Below are positions 35,006 through 45,198 of a DNA stretch of 64,000 bases, piece after piece. The translations under genes and the position numbers were made by a program. Position 1 is the stretch's first letter. Every line of letters starts with the position of its first letter. The stretch spans positions 38,812-102,811 of the forward strand of contig CBEULR010000010.1 of assembly GCA_965544035.1 (NCBI GenBank), given 5' to 3'. The notes below the pieces were generated by a model. That model had not been told where the DNA came from. It ran no database searches and was given only the letters and a program-made list of their open reading frames with translations. Origin of the DNA: CBEULR01 sp965544035. Lineage in GTDB: Bacteria > Bacillota > Desulfotomaculia > Desulfotomaculales > Desulforudaceae.

Positions 35006-35797
35006 CTATTTGCGAAACACTTTCAGATATGAGTCACAGTACACTTCCTGATTCAGTAGAATCTTCGCGGTGGCCGCCGCATCCAGCAAGTCCTCATCGT
35101 TGACGTCGAGAATCGCCGCGTCAAGGCCGCAGGCCATGGCCATCACCAGGAAGGTCCGATTGATAAGGGGCCGGTTCGGACAGCGCTGTGAAATATTACT
35201 CAGCCCGACCACGGTCAGCGGCGGAGGACTGGCCAATAGCTTAACCTGGCGCAGTGTCTCCAATACTTCCATACCGTGTTCCTGGGCCACATTCACCGGA
35301 AGCACCAGCGGGTCGATATACAGGTCGGCCGTGGATAGTCCCTGAGCATCGGCGTTGGCGACTATCTCCATTGCCAGGGCGAGACGATCGTTGGCATCCT
35401 TCGGCACACCCTGTTCATTCATGGCCAGTCCGATGATCGCGGCCTGATATTCGACAGCCAATGGGAGAAGTTTGTCCATCCGCTCCTGGTCGGCGCTGGT
35501 TGAATTGATAATCGCCTTCCCGCGATGCACCTCGAGCCCGGCCCTGATGGCATCCGGGTTGACTGAATCCAGACAGCACGGGAGGTCGACCGTGCCCTGA
35601 GCGGTTTCAACCATCCAGCGCAGCGCTTCGGGTTGTTCCTCGGCCGGTATCGCCGGACCGGTGCTGATGTCCAGAAAGTGTGCTCCCGCGTCGGCCTGCC
35701 GTTGCGCCCAGTCTCTGATCGGATCGGGATTGCGGCTCTGGATGGCCTCCCGGATATCTTTAAACATCCCGTTGATGCGTTCTCCGATTAGTATCAT
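35006..35797 (-). CDS. acsE: Methyl-THF:corrinoid iron-sulfur protein methyltransferase
   Basis: 263 residues, the family length. Moves the methyl group from methyl-THF to the cobalamin of AcsCD. TIM-barrel pterin-binding domain: ILIGERINGMFKDIREAI (in part), GAHFLDIS near 38, LDSVNPDAIRAGLE, and INSTSADQERMD with the conserved asparagine that hydrogen-bonds the substrate. GLSNISQRCPNR near 200 is typical of AcsE. Lies between acsD and hdrA. Confidence 0.96.
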   Translation of the reverse strand: MILIGERINGMFKDIREAIQSRNPDPIRDWAQRQADAGAHFLDISTGPAIPAEEQPEALRWMVETAQGTVDLPCCLDSVNPDAIRAGLEVHRGKAIINSTSADQERMDKLLPLAVEYQAAIIGLAMNEQGVPKDANDRLALAMEIVANADAQGLSTADLYIDPLVLPVNVAQEHGMEVLETLRQVKLLASPPPLTVVGLSNISQRCPNRPLINRTFLVMAMACGLDAAILDVNDEDLLDAAATAKILLNQEVYCDSYLKVFRK

Positions 35798-35862
35798 TCT
35801 GTTCTGCCTTCCATTCCAAAACGTGTTGAAAATCGGTGGAAAACCACGTCTTTTAAGTATAA

Positions 35863-36798
35863 CTAGTTCTTCATCAGAGCGTCAACTTGCCGGTTGAACT
35901 CGCGCTTCCCATCCGGATGCTGAAAAACCATAATTGAGGCTCCGGCCTGGGCGAGCACGGCCGCCGTGACGGCCTCCCAGAGTACGCCGCGCAGCTGATC
36001 CGCGCCCCATTCAGGGATGTCGGTACTCTGCGCTTCCTTGGTCTTCCACGCTTCCTCTCCCACCAGGCAGATTACCGGCATGGCCAGCATCCGGTCGCCC
36101 AACAGGGCTCCCGTGCGCTTACGCTCAATAATCGAGTACGCATACTCAATACCGTACCCCAGGGGACCAATAGAAGGATCCATAGCAATCCGCTCCGGGG
36201 GCAGGTTCATATCGGTCAGCAGAATGTTCAACTGCTTCGCCAGGTTTATATCCAAGGGTGTCGTAGCGATAACGCTGTGCCCGTGCGCCAGGCACGCGGC
36301 CGCCACCGTCTTGTAGTTCTCACTGGTGGCCTGCCCGATCAGACAGTTGTACCCCCGCAGGGCCTCGGCCACCGCCGGAAGCACGGCGGCATCCTTTTCA
36401 TCCACCGCACAGCCCAGCACGATCAGCGGGCGGTCGATGGCCTCGGCTACCGCCCGGGCGACGGCCGCACATTCGTCCGGGGAACGGTCCCCGTGTTCGG
36501 GATGGGCACCGGTCAGTCTGAGGGCCACGGCATCCGCACCCAACTCGACACATCTCTCGGCCCACGCCACCGGATCGTGCCACACCTCGTTCCATACCTC
36601 GGCGAGTGCCGGCGGCACATTCTCCGGAGGACGGTCCTGCACCGTCAGCGCACTCAGCGGTCTTGAATAGCTGCCCCCGTCAAAATCAATAAAAGGCAAC
36701 GCCGAGTCACCGCCAACCGTCACCTGGTTCGGCTCCCGCCCTAAAGTCAGCGTGTAGAGTTTTCCTTTCCAGCGCGACTGCGCCAGTTCAACACCCAT
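35863..36798 (-). CDS. acsD: Corrinoid iron-sulfur protein small subunit
   Basis: About 311 residues from an ATG at 36798, chosen for its AAAGGA and because families start just before KLYTLTLGREPNQVTVGGDSALPF (in part). The longer frame upstream runs into a repeat. With AcsC it forms the CFeSP heterodimer that carries the methyl group on cobalamin. Visible signatures: TVGGDSALPFIDFDG, AVALRLTGAHPEH, IVLGCAVDEKDA, YGIEYAYSIIERKR and MLAMPVICLVGEEAWKTKEA. It ends 65 bases before acsE. Confidence 0.93.
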   Translation of the reverse strand: MGVELAQSRWKGKLYTLTLGREPNQVTVGGDSALPFIDFDGGSYSRPLSALTVQDRPPENVPPALAEVWNEVWHDPVAWAERCVELGADAVALRLTGAHPEHGDRSPDECAAVARAVAEAIDRPLIVLGCAVDEKDAAVLPAVAEALRGYNCLIGQATSENYKTVAAACLAHGHSVIATTPLDINLAKQLNILLTDMNLPPERIAMDPSIGPLGYGIEYAYSIIERKRTGALLGDRMLAMPVICLVGEEAWKTKEAQSTDIPEWGADQLRGVLWEAVTAAVLAQAGASIMVFQHPDGKREFNRQVDALMKN

Positions 36799-36872
36799 CA
36801 AATGTCCATCCTTTCCCGCGGTAATCAAATTCACTGAAGGGAATCGACCCTTCGACCCTTCTTTATAGACCA

Positions 36873-36907
36873 AATCGCACGAGTCGCCCGGAGGTAAACC
36901 CGGATGA
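36873..36907. repeat. 35-bp inverted copy of the foldback-element end
   Basis: Reverse complement of this stretch is identical to 31692-31726, the outer and subterminal part of the element between hdrA and mvhD. Only this end is present; the flank is not TA. It occupies the cooC-acsD intergenic gap. Confidence 0.85.
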
Positions 36908-36927
36908 CACCCTAATACGATCCACTC

Positions 36928-37683
36928 TCAGGGCAGGATCTTGTTTTTCTCCAGAATGCCCCGCACCGCCCGCAGTGCGGTGCTTTCCTCCGGCAGGTCG
37001 TAAAGCGGGCGTGCCAGCAGGTCGAAGGCCTCAACTTCTGCATCATGGGGGATTACACCCCAAAGCTCCAAACCCTGATCCGTAATCAGTGATTCCAGGG
37101 CTTGAATGTCACCGTCACCGACCCGATTTACGACTACTCCCATCCGCCCAATTTGGAGGCCGACTTTGCGGGCCAGTTCGGCCACCCTGCCCGCCGTTCT
37201 AATCCCCCTGACGGTGGGATCGCTGATGATGAAAAGGATGTCGGCCCGTCCCAGGGTGCGGCGGCTCAAATGCTCCAACCCGGCCTCGTTATCAATGATC
37301 ACATCTCGGTAGTTTTGAGACAGCTCGCCTACGAATCCCCGCAGCAGGTTGTTGGCGTAGCAGTAGCAGCCCGCCCCCTCCGGGCGGCCCATTACCAGCA
37401 GGTCGAAGTCATCCCCCTCGGCCATCGACTGATGCATGCGGTACGAGAGATAGCGTTCCTTGCTCATTCCGCCCGGACGCGCGCGGCGGTCACCCATCAG
37501 CTCGGCCACGATGTCCCCCACCGTTTCCGCCGTTGTCACCCCCAGCGCCTCGCCCAGGTTTGCGTTGGGATCGGCATCGACGGCCAATATCGGCTCATGG
37601 CCGGCATTCACCAGCTGTTTAATCGTCAAAGCACAAAAGGTGGTCTTTCCGGTTCCGCCTTTACCGGCTACCGCAATCTGCAA
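36928..37683 (-). CDS. cooC: CO dehydrogenase maturation ATPase CooC/AcsF
   Basis: 251 residues from a TTG at 37683 with AGGAG about ten bases upstream; the frame runs further up inside acsV but is not coding there. P-loop NTPase of the MinD family that loads nickel into CODH or ACS. Deviant Walker A AGKGGTGKTTF (6-16), DADPNANLGEALG near 40, and CYCYANNLLRG with the metal-binding CxC (about 115-117). Begins seven bases after acsV. Confidence 0.92.
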   Translation of the reverse strand: MQIAVAGKGGTGKTTFCALTIKQLVNAGHEPILAVDADPNANLGEALGVTTAETVGDIVAELMGDRRARPGGMSKERYLSYRMHQSMAEGDDFDLLVMGRPEGAGCYCYANNLLRGFVGELSQNYRDVIIDNEAGLEHLSRRTLGRADILFIISDPTVRGIRTAGRVAELARKVGLQIGRMGVVVNRVGDGDIQALESLITDQGLELWGVIPHDAEVEAFDLLARPLYDLPEESTALRAVRGILEKNKILP

Positions 37684-37690
37684 AGCCTGT

Positions 37691-39580
37691 TCACTCCTGA
37701 TCTGCCACCGACGGGAACAGTCCAATGTCGGTGTGCGGTATAAACATCGCCGCCATAAATTCATCCATAAACGGCGTCGTCTCATCCAGTTCCAGGTAAG
37801 TTACCCGTTGGGCCGTTTCCTCAATCATTCTTCGTCCGCTTCCTGAAACCAGGGCCATACGCGCCCCGCTCAAAGAGCTGTTTCCCACAAACCGGAATTT
37901 TTCCGCAGGAACATCAGGAAGCATCCCGATGGCCACCGTATCTCTGATATCCAGATGACGGCCGAACCCTCCGGCGATCAGAATCCGGTCGACCATACCG
38001 AGGTCGATTCCGACGGCCGTTACCAGAGTGCGAATTCCGGCGAAAACGGCCGCTTTGGCGCGCAGCAGATTCTGGATGTCCCCCGCCGTGAGCACGATAT
38101 CCCGGCCGCTTCCACTCTCCGCGCCCCAAACCAGGACGAACTCCGGACCGTTCTTTCCCGATCGTACGCGGGGCGTGTCCAGACCCGCGATAAACCGGCC
38201 GGCGCGGTCGATCACGCCGGCATCGAGCAACGCCGAAAGCGCGCTGATAAAACCCGAACCGCACAGCCCGAGCGGCTTGACCTCCCCGATGGTGCCGACC
38301 AACACCTCGAACCCGCCCCGCGACACCGATACGTGTTCGATTGCGCCCTCAGAAGCGCGCATCCCGCTGGATAAACCCACGCCCTCAAAGGATGGTCCGG
38401 CCGAACACGCACAGCCGATCAGCCATTCCCGGTTCCCGAGCACAATCTCACCGTTCGTCCCAATGTCCGCGAACAGCGTCACTTCATCCCCGGTCATAGC
38501 ACCGCTTGCAACAAGGCCGCCGGTGATGTCGCCTCCGATATAGCTCGCCACTCCCGGCAGGAGGTATACCGGCCCGTCCGGGAAAATATCGATGCCTGTT
38601 TCCGCCGCCGAAAACACCGGCCAGGCATTTGCGGCAGGAACATAGGGTTCAAGACGGACATGGGTCGGGTCCACCCCCAAAAGAAGGTGTACCATTGTGG
38701 GATTTCCGGCGCAGGCACAGCACTTCACATCACGCCGATCGGCACCGGACTTCGCCGCCAGTTCACTTACCAAACCGTTGATCGTCTCAAGGGCCTTGGC
38801 GCGCAGCTGATCCCGTCCGCCCGGTTCTTCGGTCGCATACACAATGCGGCTGATCACATCATCCCCGAAGGCCGCCTGGCGGTTGTAGGTGCCGCTGGTT
38901 CCGATTACTTCGCCGGTTTCCAGGTTCACCAGCTGCGCAACCACAGTCGTCGTACCCAAATCGACGGCCAATCCCAGCCCGCCGCCTGCGCGTTCCGAAC
39001 CAAGCTCCACAATCCGCGGGATTTCATATCCCAAGGCAACACCACAGCACGGGTGCCAATCGGCACGGCGCAGGCGACCGGGAAGGTCGCGCAGCAGGCG
39101 CGCCGAAATCTCGACCGGTTTTCCGGGAATCCGTTGTGCCAGCCCCCTTTTCAGTCGTCCCAAGTCATCCTCGGGATCATCCCTCTGCGGGGGCTGGAGT
39201 TCAAGCACAAACTCCCGGTAGAGAGGCTGGTCAGGCACCAGCGCCCCACCGTTTTCGGCCCGCAGCCCGCCCCGGCGCTGTTCCTCCAACAGAACCCGAT
39301 GCTCCGTAAACCGGGATTCAGGCGGTATCTCGACCACCACATCGGACACCGGATATGTCCGGCAGGCCGCCAAGTCACAGTCTTCACCGCCGTGGTACAG
39401 CTCACCGTCACGCCGGACGTCACCCTCCAAAACCCGCACACGGCAGCGGCCGCACGTACCGGCGCCGCCGCACGCACCGCGCAGAATGATCCCCGCGTCG
39501 GCGGCGATCTGCAGCAGGCTCTGCCCGATCAGGGCTTTCACTTCGATGTTATCCGACTCAAACCTGACCCTGTAACTCAA
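37691..39580 (-). CDS. acsV: Reductive activator of the corrinoid protein (RACo/AcsV)
   Basis: 629 residues. An N-terminal plant-type [2Fe-2S] ferredoxin has C37, C43 and C46 in GACGGAGTCGRCRV with C73 or C68 as the fourth ligand. A linker follows, then a large ASKHA-like ATPase (DUF4445) with LAVDLGTTTVVAQLV (about 204-218), FADIGTNGEIVL and IAGGFGRHLD. It re-reduces inactivated Co(II) cobalamin of AcsCD at the expense of ATP. Lies between acsC and cooC, as in other bacterial CODH/ACS clusters. Confidence 0.93.
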   Translation of the reverse strand: MSYRVRFESDNIEVKALIGQSLLQIAADAGIILRGACGGAGTCGRCRVRVLEGDVRRDGELYHGGEDCDLAACRTYPVSDVVVEIPPESRFTEHRVLLEEQRRGGLRAENGGALVPDQPLYREFVLELQPPQRDDPEDDLGRLKRGLAQRIPGKPVEISARLLRDLPGRLRRADWHPCCGVALGYEIPRIVELGSERAGGGLGLAVDLGTTTVVAQLVNLETGEVIGTSGTYNRQAAFGDDVISRIVYATEEPGGRDQLRAKALETINGLVSELAAKSGADRRDVKCCACAGNPTMVHLLLGVDPTHVRLEPYVPAANAWPVFSAAETGIDIFPDGPVYLLPGVASYIGGDITGGLVASGAMTGDEVTLFADIGTNGEIVLGNREWLIGCACSAGPSFEGVGLSSGMRASEGAIEHVSVSRGGFEVLVGTIGEVKPLGLCGSGFISALSALLDAGVIDRAGRFIAGLDTPRVRSGKNGPEFVLVWGAESGSGRDIVLTAGDIQNLLRAKAAVFAGIRTLVTAVGIDLGMVDRILIAGGFGRHLDIRDTVAIGMLPDVPAEKFRFVGNSSLSGARMALVSGSGRRMIEETAQRVTYLELDETTPFMDEFMAAMFIPHTDIGLFPSVADQE

Positions 39581-39595
39581 TTCCGAATACCTCTG

Positions 39596-40930
39596 TTACC
39601 AGTTCTCACGCAGGAAGGAGGCGATGGACGATGATTCGTGTGGCCCGACCAGAATCTCCCAGCCCGTAATCTCCTTCAATTTAGCCGTCATCACGGCCAG
39701 TCCGCCGGGAATGATCAGCCGCCGGTGATCAACCAGATCGGTAATTCCTGAGGTCTCCAGAAAATCCTTGATTTTTTCCGGGGAAAGCTTTCCCGCTGCC
39801 CAGGCCGTCAGCACGGACGTCCCGTCGGTATCCACCGGCAGGATATAGGCCGGCACCCGCGCCGACTCAATATCACCCATCACGCAGTAATAAGTAAGCG
39901 AAAAGTTAGTGGTCAGAAAGACGGGGGCATCCCGTCCGGGCTTGCCCACCTCATATACTTTGGACTCGATGGCGATCGGCTTCTGCGGGTCGGTGTACAC
40001 GTTGAGCCGCCAGGTGATCAGCGGCAGGATCTCGGCCGGGTCCACGCTGTCAATTACCAGCACCCCTGCATACTTGGCGGTGTACACCGCGGCGTCAAGC
40101 ACCCGCTGCAGACCCTGGCCGTTCTCCGCGAAACAAATAGTCGGATAGCCGAAGGGGCGGAACCTCTTGGTCACCGCCAGTCTCCTGATCTGCGTCTGAT
40201 CAGCCAGTACCTGCTTCACATCCCGCGCACCGGAGTCCAGCACCAGCTGTTTGTGGCCCAGTTTCATAATCTGCTCTACCAGCGCCGCCAGCTCATCCAG
40301 ACCGTTCGCACGCACACCCAGCGGTACACCGTATTCTTTGGCAACGGCCGTTACGGCCTCCCAGTTGCCGGAGTGCGCCCCGTAGATCAGCGGTTTCCGC
40401 CCGCCGGCGATTTCCAGCCCCCGGCGGAGTGCCTCCGCATTCTCACTGAACAAAGCCGGTGTCAGCGCACTCTGTGCGGCAACCTGCCGGACCACTTCGC
40501 CAAACCGGGACGGATCACCCGAATCATTCACTACCGCGATCAGCTCGACCCCGTAGGTGTCGCCGAGACGGTCAAAAGACAACCTGTTTATCGATTGCAC
40601 CCTAGTGGCCACCGCATCGTCATCCAAGCGATCCGATACCGGAATAGCGATCGCTGTGGGGTTAACGAACCGCTTATCATGCCGGAAGAGTACGGTTTCA
40701 TTGCCCAGCCGCACAGCATTTTCCCCGGTCCCGATCTCTACCAGGGCGATCGGCGGCTCCGAGGCCGCACCCAGCGTCTCCTTCGCCTCTTCACTGACGT
40801 GTGGACAGGCGTCCAGCGAAGCCTTTCCCGCCGCCAACTGCATGGCAAAAGCCAGGCAGGTGGCCTGTCCACAGTCCTTGCAGTTCGTTTTCGGAAGCAG
40901 TTTGTATATCGCCAACCCCGTCAGCGCCAT
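39596..40930 (-). CDS. acsC: Corrinoid iron-sulfur protein large subunit
   Basis: 444 residues from the ATG at 40930 (GGAG seven bases upstream, one codon after a GTG). The N-terminal [4Fe-4S] domain has C17, C20, C25 and C42 (NCKDCGQATCLAF...DACP). The TIM barrel and the C-terminal cobalamin-binding domain follow. The FeS cluster passes electrons to cobalamin during reactivation. Partner of AcsD, and substrate of AcsE and AcsV in this cluster. Confidence 0.95.
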   Translation of the reverse strand: MALTGLAIYKLLPKTNCKDCGQATCLAFAMQLAAGKASLDACPHVSEEAKETLGAASEPPIALVEIGTGENAVRLGNETVLFRHDKRFVNPTAIAIPVSDRLDDDAVATRVQSINRLSFDRLGDTYGVELIAVVNDSGDPSRFGEVVRQVAAQSALTPALFSENAEALRRGLEIAGGRKPLIYGAHSGNWEAVTAVAKEYGVPLGVRANGLDELAALVEQIMKLGHKQLVLDSGARDVKQVLADQTQIRRLAVTKRFRPFGYPTICFAENGQGLQRVLDAAVYTAKYAGVLVIDSVDPAEILPLITWRLNVYTDPQKPIAIESKVYEVGKPGRDAPVFLTTNFSLTYYCVMGDIESARVPAYILPVDTDGTSVLTAWAAGKLSPEKIKDFLETSGITDLVDHRRLIIPGGLAVMTAKLKEITGWEILVGPHESSSIASFLRENW

Positions 40931-40976
40931 CACAGATCTCCTTTCCCGTTCACCAAAAGATTCAACTGTTTATTCC

Positions 40977-43178
40977 CTAGAAGAGCGGATCCATCGTTAA
41001 AGCCGGATGCCCCTGTTCCTCAAGAAAGGCCAACACCGGCTCCACCTCGACGCCCACCGTCTCATCCGCGATCTTGTCGACAAAGTCCGCACCGAGACCT
41101 TCCTCCTCCGCCCGGCGGGTCAGGACGGGGCGCATCTGCTCCTTCAAATCGCGCGGCATCCACACAATCCGCGCCAGGCCCCCGTCACCCTTGATAAACT
41201 TGCGGGAGGCCAAATATGCCTTGCCGATCCCCATAAACCCCGGGGTCTGTACCCCGCCCCCGATCGTTCCGGCCAGCGTGGAGAAGGTCATTCCGGCCGG
41301 AGTAAGGCCGCTGTATTCCCGGTTGACCACCAGGAAGCCGTTCGCCTCGGGCACCAGGCACAGGATCGCTTCAAAGCATCCACATGAGGTGAGCGGATAC
41401 TCCATAATGGTGTAAAACTTCACACGCTCGATAGACCCGCGTGAGTTTTCCTTGATATAGTCATTGCAGGAGGCCCATTCACCGCCGTCGGCATCCAGCA
41501 CGTCCCGTTTAGGAATCGGCTGATTACCGCCGTGCGGGTCGATCTCATAAGCCGCCTTGGCGTCCAGCCAGCTCACCGAACCACAGAGCCCCACCCGTTC
41601 CGGCAGGATCACACAGACGTGGGCCGGGGCGAAGGTCTGACACAGCGTGCAGGAATAGAAGGTGTCCACGCTCTCATCACTGAGCTGCGCCAGCCGGGCA
41701 TCCCGGACGGCGTAATACTCACGCGCCCGCTCGCGGAGGCGGAGCACTTCCTGTTCATCGGTGATGATCCGGATCTGCACGCGATCCACAATACTCAAGA
41801 ACTCCGACTTCAATTTACTATACAGAATATCGCCCAGATGCCGCAACCGGAAGCCGCTCGCGTGCGCCTCAAGGCTTAGGCGCACCCAGTTCACGTCGCG
41901 CTGTCCCATATGCCAGACACCGTGAGCGTAGTTGATGTAGTGGTGAATCTTGCGCTCCAGCACCGGTTCAAAATCATCCTGCATCTTCCGTCCGGCCACG
42001 TCGATCCAGATGCCCAGGGGCAATCTCGCGCCCACTTCGCAATCATCCACTTCCGGACCGACAATCTCAATCCGGCCGTCTTCTACTTCATCCATTTCAG
42101 CCATCCGCACCAGTTCGAAAGCCGGCGTACGCTGACCGCCGAATTCAACATGCATATCCTTCTTTCGTACGGTTTCACCTTCAAAGGCCGGGCCGTACGC
42201 CACCGGAATATCGATCTTGGAGACAGCGATTTTCAGGCCCCGAACCTCGGCCGCCCGCGATACAAGCTGGGCATGCGGAATGTTCGACACCACGTGCTCG
42301 TACAGACAGATTCCCGAAGGGCGGATCTCGGGGATGTCGGTATCCGCGATCACCGGAAACCCAAAGTTGAGCGCACCGGCAGCCTGAGCATATTTTTCAT
42401 CGTCCACCGCGCCAAGAGCAAGAATAAAGGCAAAAACGCGGTTGCGGCAGTAATCCAGCAGCCGGCGGGCATCTCCCGCCGCCACTCCGCCGAACGACAG
42501 TGCCACGCGCACCGCAAAACCGAGCGCAAAGACGGCCGCCGACGGCTCCGGTCCGAAGGGCACCAACCTGGTTTCCCACCCAAGCTGAACACCCCGGGCG
42601 ATCAACTGCTCGGTCATGCTCCGTCCGTTGGTTCCCGCAATCAAAAACACATAAAGGTTTTTCTCCTGACACTCCCGGGCAATACGCACGGCCGTCTCCT
42701 CATCGGGTGCTGCGCCAATGCAGGCCGCAAAGCCGGGCGCCGTCCCGTCCACAAATTCAATCCCTCTCTGCCGCAGGATGGCGTCGTCCGCCGCTCCCAG
42801 CCACGGCCGGTCGGGCGTCGGGACGCTGCCGTACAGGCAATCACCGCCCAAGTATTTGAGTGCCTCTATAATCTCATCGGCGAACAGCGCGGCAATCCCG
42901 GCATCAAGCGTCGGTCCCAGATAGGGCAGCCATCTGCGCTCATCCGGTACCGGGGGCAGCAGCCGGCGTGCCTCTTCGAGTACGGGACCGAAATCATCCA
43001 GTGTTTCCACCCGCCGTCCCGTCAAACCGTAGATAACCGGCAGGAAGTAACCGGTGTTCGGGAAGGCCACCGGTTGAAACGCTCCGTAGCGAGCGAGAGC
43101 CTCTTCCAGGGCCGCCCCGGCCCGTTCCACCAGCCTGTGTGCGCCTCTGATGGCGGCGGAAGCAATAAGCTTAGACAT
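40977..43178 (-). CDS. acsB: CO dehydrogenase/acetyl-CoA synthase, ACS subunit
   Basis: 733 residues, the full bacterial length. Joins CO, methyl and CoA to acetyl-CoA at the A-cluster. All six A-cluster cysteines are present and spaced as in Moorella: C510, C513, C522, C532 for the [4Fe-4S] part and the C599-G-C601 motif for the distal nickel. N-terminal CODH-binding domain, middle and C-terminal domains are complete. The ATG overlaps the end of cooS by eight bases. Confidence 0.97.
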   Translation of the reverse strand: MSKLIASAAIRGAHRLVERAGAALEEALARYGAFQPVAFPNTGYFLPVIYGLTGRRVETLDDFGPVLEEARRLLPPVPDERRWLPYLGPTLDAGIAALFADEIIEALKYLGGDCLYGSVPTPDRPWLGAADDAILRQRGIEFVDGTAPGFAACIGAAPDEETAVRIARECQEKNLYVFLIAGTNGRSMTEQLIARGVQLGWETRLVPFGPEPSAAVFALGFAVRVALSFGGVAAGDARRLLDYCRNRVFAFILALGAVDDEKYAQAAGALNFGFPVIADTDIPEIRPSGICLYEHVVSNIPHAQLVSRAAEVRGLKIAVSKIDIPVAYGPAFEGETVRKKDMHVEFGGQRTPAFELVRMAEMDEVEDGRIEIVGPEVDDCEVGARLPLGIWIDVAGRKMQDDFEPVLERKIHHYINYAHGVWHMGQRDVNWVRLSLEAHASGFRLRHLGDILYSKLKSEFLSIVDRVQIRIITDEQEVLRLRERAREYYAVRDARLAQLSDESVDTFYSCTLCQTFAPAHVCVILPERVGLCGSVSWLDAKAAYEIDPHGGNQPIPKRDVLDADGGEWASCNDYIKENSRGSIERVKFYTIMEYPLTSCGCFEAILCLVPEANGFLVVNREYSGLTPAGMTFSTLAGTIGGGVQTPGFMGIGKAYLASRKFIKGDGGLARIVWMPRDLKEQMRPVLTRRAEEEGLGADFVDKIADETVGVEVEPVLAFLEEQGHPALTMDPLF

Positions 43179-45096
43179 TGAGCTTCCTCCTCATCTCCAT
43201 ATCAAACAGCACCCGTTCCGCCCCTTTCTCAATCCCGAGACGGCGCCGGCGCTGGTCAATGAGTTCCATAATCCGCTGCGCCATTCCATCTGTTGTCGGT
43301 TCATAGAACCAACCCGCCCCGACTTCCTCCTCCATCCCGCTGCCGAGGTATTCGGTAAGGGACGAACTGCCTGAAGTCGGAAAGCCCACGCCCAGACCCA
43401 CCGGAATGCCGCTGGCCACAAAATACTGCCCGATGGCGATCGCCTTTTCACTCACCCACTCCGGTGCGCACCCCACGACCGGAAGTTCCGAGAAGTCATC
43501 GCCCAACCCGCCCTCACGCAGCAGGGCAGAGCAGGCCTCCAGCAGACGGCTGTTGTCTACACAAGACCCGAAGTGCAGCACCGGCGGGATCCCCACCGCC
43601 TCGCAAACCTCACGCAATCCCTCTCCGGCAAGTTCCGCAGCCTCGGGCACCATCAGGCCGGCCTTCGCACAGTTGATCGCCGCACAGCCGGTGCTAAGAA
43701 CCAGGATATCATTCGCGATCAATTCACGCACCAGTTCGGTATGCGCCTCTCCGGCCCTCAGGCGCGGGTTGGTACACCCGACCATCGCACAGATCCCCTT
43801 GATCCGGCCGTTTACAATATTCTCAACCAGCGGTCGATAGCCCGAACGGTATGTCCCGCCGAGAACGTAACGCACGCTCTGGTCGCTGAAGCCGGCCACC
43901 AGATCCAACTCCTGATCGGGAATATAAACCTCATCGCGCCGTCCGTAATTCTCAATCGCCATCTCGATAATCCGCCGGGCGCGCTCCACTGCATTCTCCG
44001 GCGTAACCGGCAGGTGCACCGCGCCGGGAATCCGCGCCTTCTCCGACGTGGTCACCAGCACCGTGTGATAGCACGCGGCCGCATTCGCCAGACCCTGCAT
44101 CACACACTGCACGTCGACCATCATCACATCCACCGCGCCGGTGGCCATGGCCAGCTCCTGCTGCAGAAATGCACCGGCGATCGGCACTCCGTGGCGCATC
44201 AGCAGTTCGTTCGCCGTGCAGCAGATCCCGACCACATTGATCCCCTTGGCCCCGGCTTCGCTAGCCTTCTGCACCAATTCAGAATCACGGGTCAGCGTCA
44301 CGATCACCTCGGGCAGGAGAGGTTCGTGTCCGTGAACCACAATATTGACCTGATCGGCCTTCAGAACCCCGAGGTTTACCTTACCGCGCACAGGCATCGG
44401 CGAGCCAAAAAGCACATCCTGCACCCGGGAGGCGATCATCGACCCCCCCCAACCATCGGCCAATGCCGTTCGCATTCCCTGCCGCATCAGGCTTCTCGCA
44501 TCTTGATCCACACCCATGTGCGTCCGGTGCAACAGATCAACCACCTCACGGTCGATCCCCCGCGGAACCAGGTCCATTCTGCGCCACAACGCCGCCCGCC
44601 GCTCCGGAACCGTGCAGGGAAACCGCCACTCCCCCTCCTGCCGGCCGAACTCGCCAAACAAAGCCTCGGCAACCCTTCCGGCCAGATTCAGCGGATCGTC
44701 ATCCGACTCCAGTCCAAGCTCCAACGCCAGAGTCCGGAGACGCTCCGCGTCTCTGATGGCAAACCCGGGCGCCTGTCCGCGGCTTACCGCCAGCAGGGCG
44801 TGCACCATCTCACGCGCATGGTCCGAATGCGCTGCCGTACCCACCGCAATCATACGGGCAAAGTTCCGGGCTACGATGGTCTCCACCGTCGCCCCGCATG
44901 CCCCCGTTTGAGCCTTCCCCTCTTCACTCACACGACAGGGGCCCATATTGCATATCCGGCAGCAGTTGCCGCCGCTGCCGATCGGGCAGGGCTTAATCCC
45001 TCTTGCCCGTGAAAAGACAGTCGGAACCCCTTGCTCCTCGGTACGCTCCAGCATTTCCATACTGGCCGCGCAGATGGTCTCCTTGCCCTTCGTCAA
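43171..45096 (-). CDS. cooS: Anaerobic CO dehydrogenase catalytic subunit
   Basis: 641 residues from a TTG at 45096 (GGGAGGGG six bases upstream); longer in-frame starts reach a terminator. Ni-Fe CODH, reducing CO2 to CO for AcsB. The N-terminal cysteines for the B and D clusters are in CPIGSGGNCCRICNMGPCRV (about 37-56). C-cluster residues appear in VHGHEP, GICCTANE, FGSCVDNSRL, GCTNPR and GCAAINCAKAG. First gene of the acetyl-CoA cluster. Confidence 0.96.
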   Translation of the reverse strand: MTKGKETICAASMEMLERTEEQGVPTVFSRARGIKPCPIGSGGNCCRICNMGPCRVSEEGKAQTGACGATVETIVARNFARMIAVGTAAHSDHAREMVHALLAVSRGQAPGFAIRDAERLRTLALELGLESDDDPLNLAGRVAEALFGEFGRQEGEWRFPCTVPERRAALWRRMDLVPRGIDREVVDLLHRTHMGVDQDARSLMRQGMRTALADGWGGSMIASRVQDVLFGSPMPVRGKVNLGVLKADQVNIVVHGHEPLLPEVIVTLTRDSELVQKASEAGAKGINVVGICCTANELLMRHGVPIAGAFLQQELAMATGAVDVMMVDVQCVMQGLANAAACYHTVLVTTSEKARIPGAVHLPVTPENAVERARRIIEMAIENYGRRDEVYIPDQELDLVAGFSDQSVRYVLGGTYRSGYRPLVENIVNGRIKGICAMVGCTNPRLRAGEAHTELVRELIANDILVLSTGCAAINCAKAGLMVPEAAELAGEGLREVCEAVGIPPVLHFGSCVDNSRLLEACSALLREGGLGDDFSELPVVGCAPEWVSEKAIAIGQYFVASGIPVGLGVGFPTSGSSSLTEYLGSGMEEEVGAGWFYEPTTDGMAQRIMELIDQRRRRLGIEKGAERVLFDMEMRRKLNV

Positions 45097-45198
45097 TCCG
45101 CACCCCTCCCGGGTAATATGCCGTAAATAGATAACATTCGCTATATTTCCGCCGGATACCTGCCGGAAGCGTACCATCCCAAACCGCGTTTTCGGAAA

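Noticed and set aside
45097..45198. Cobalamin riboswitch or a clear promoter before cooS
   Set aside because: No B12-box is visible and no -35/-10 pair with acceptable spacing could be chosen.
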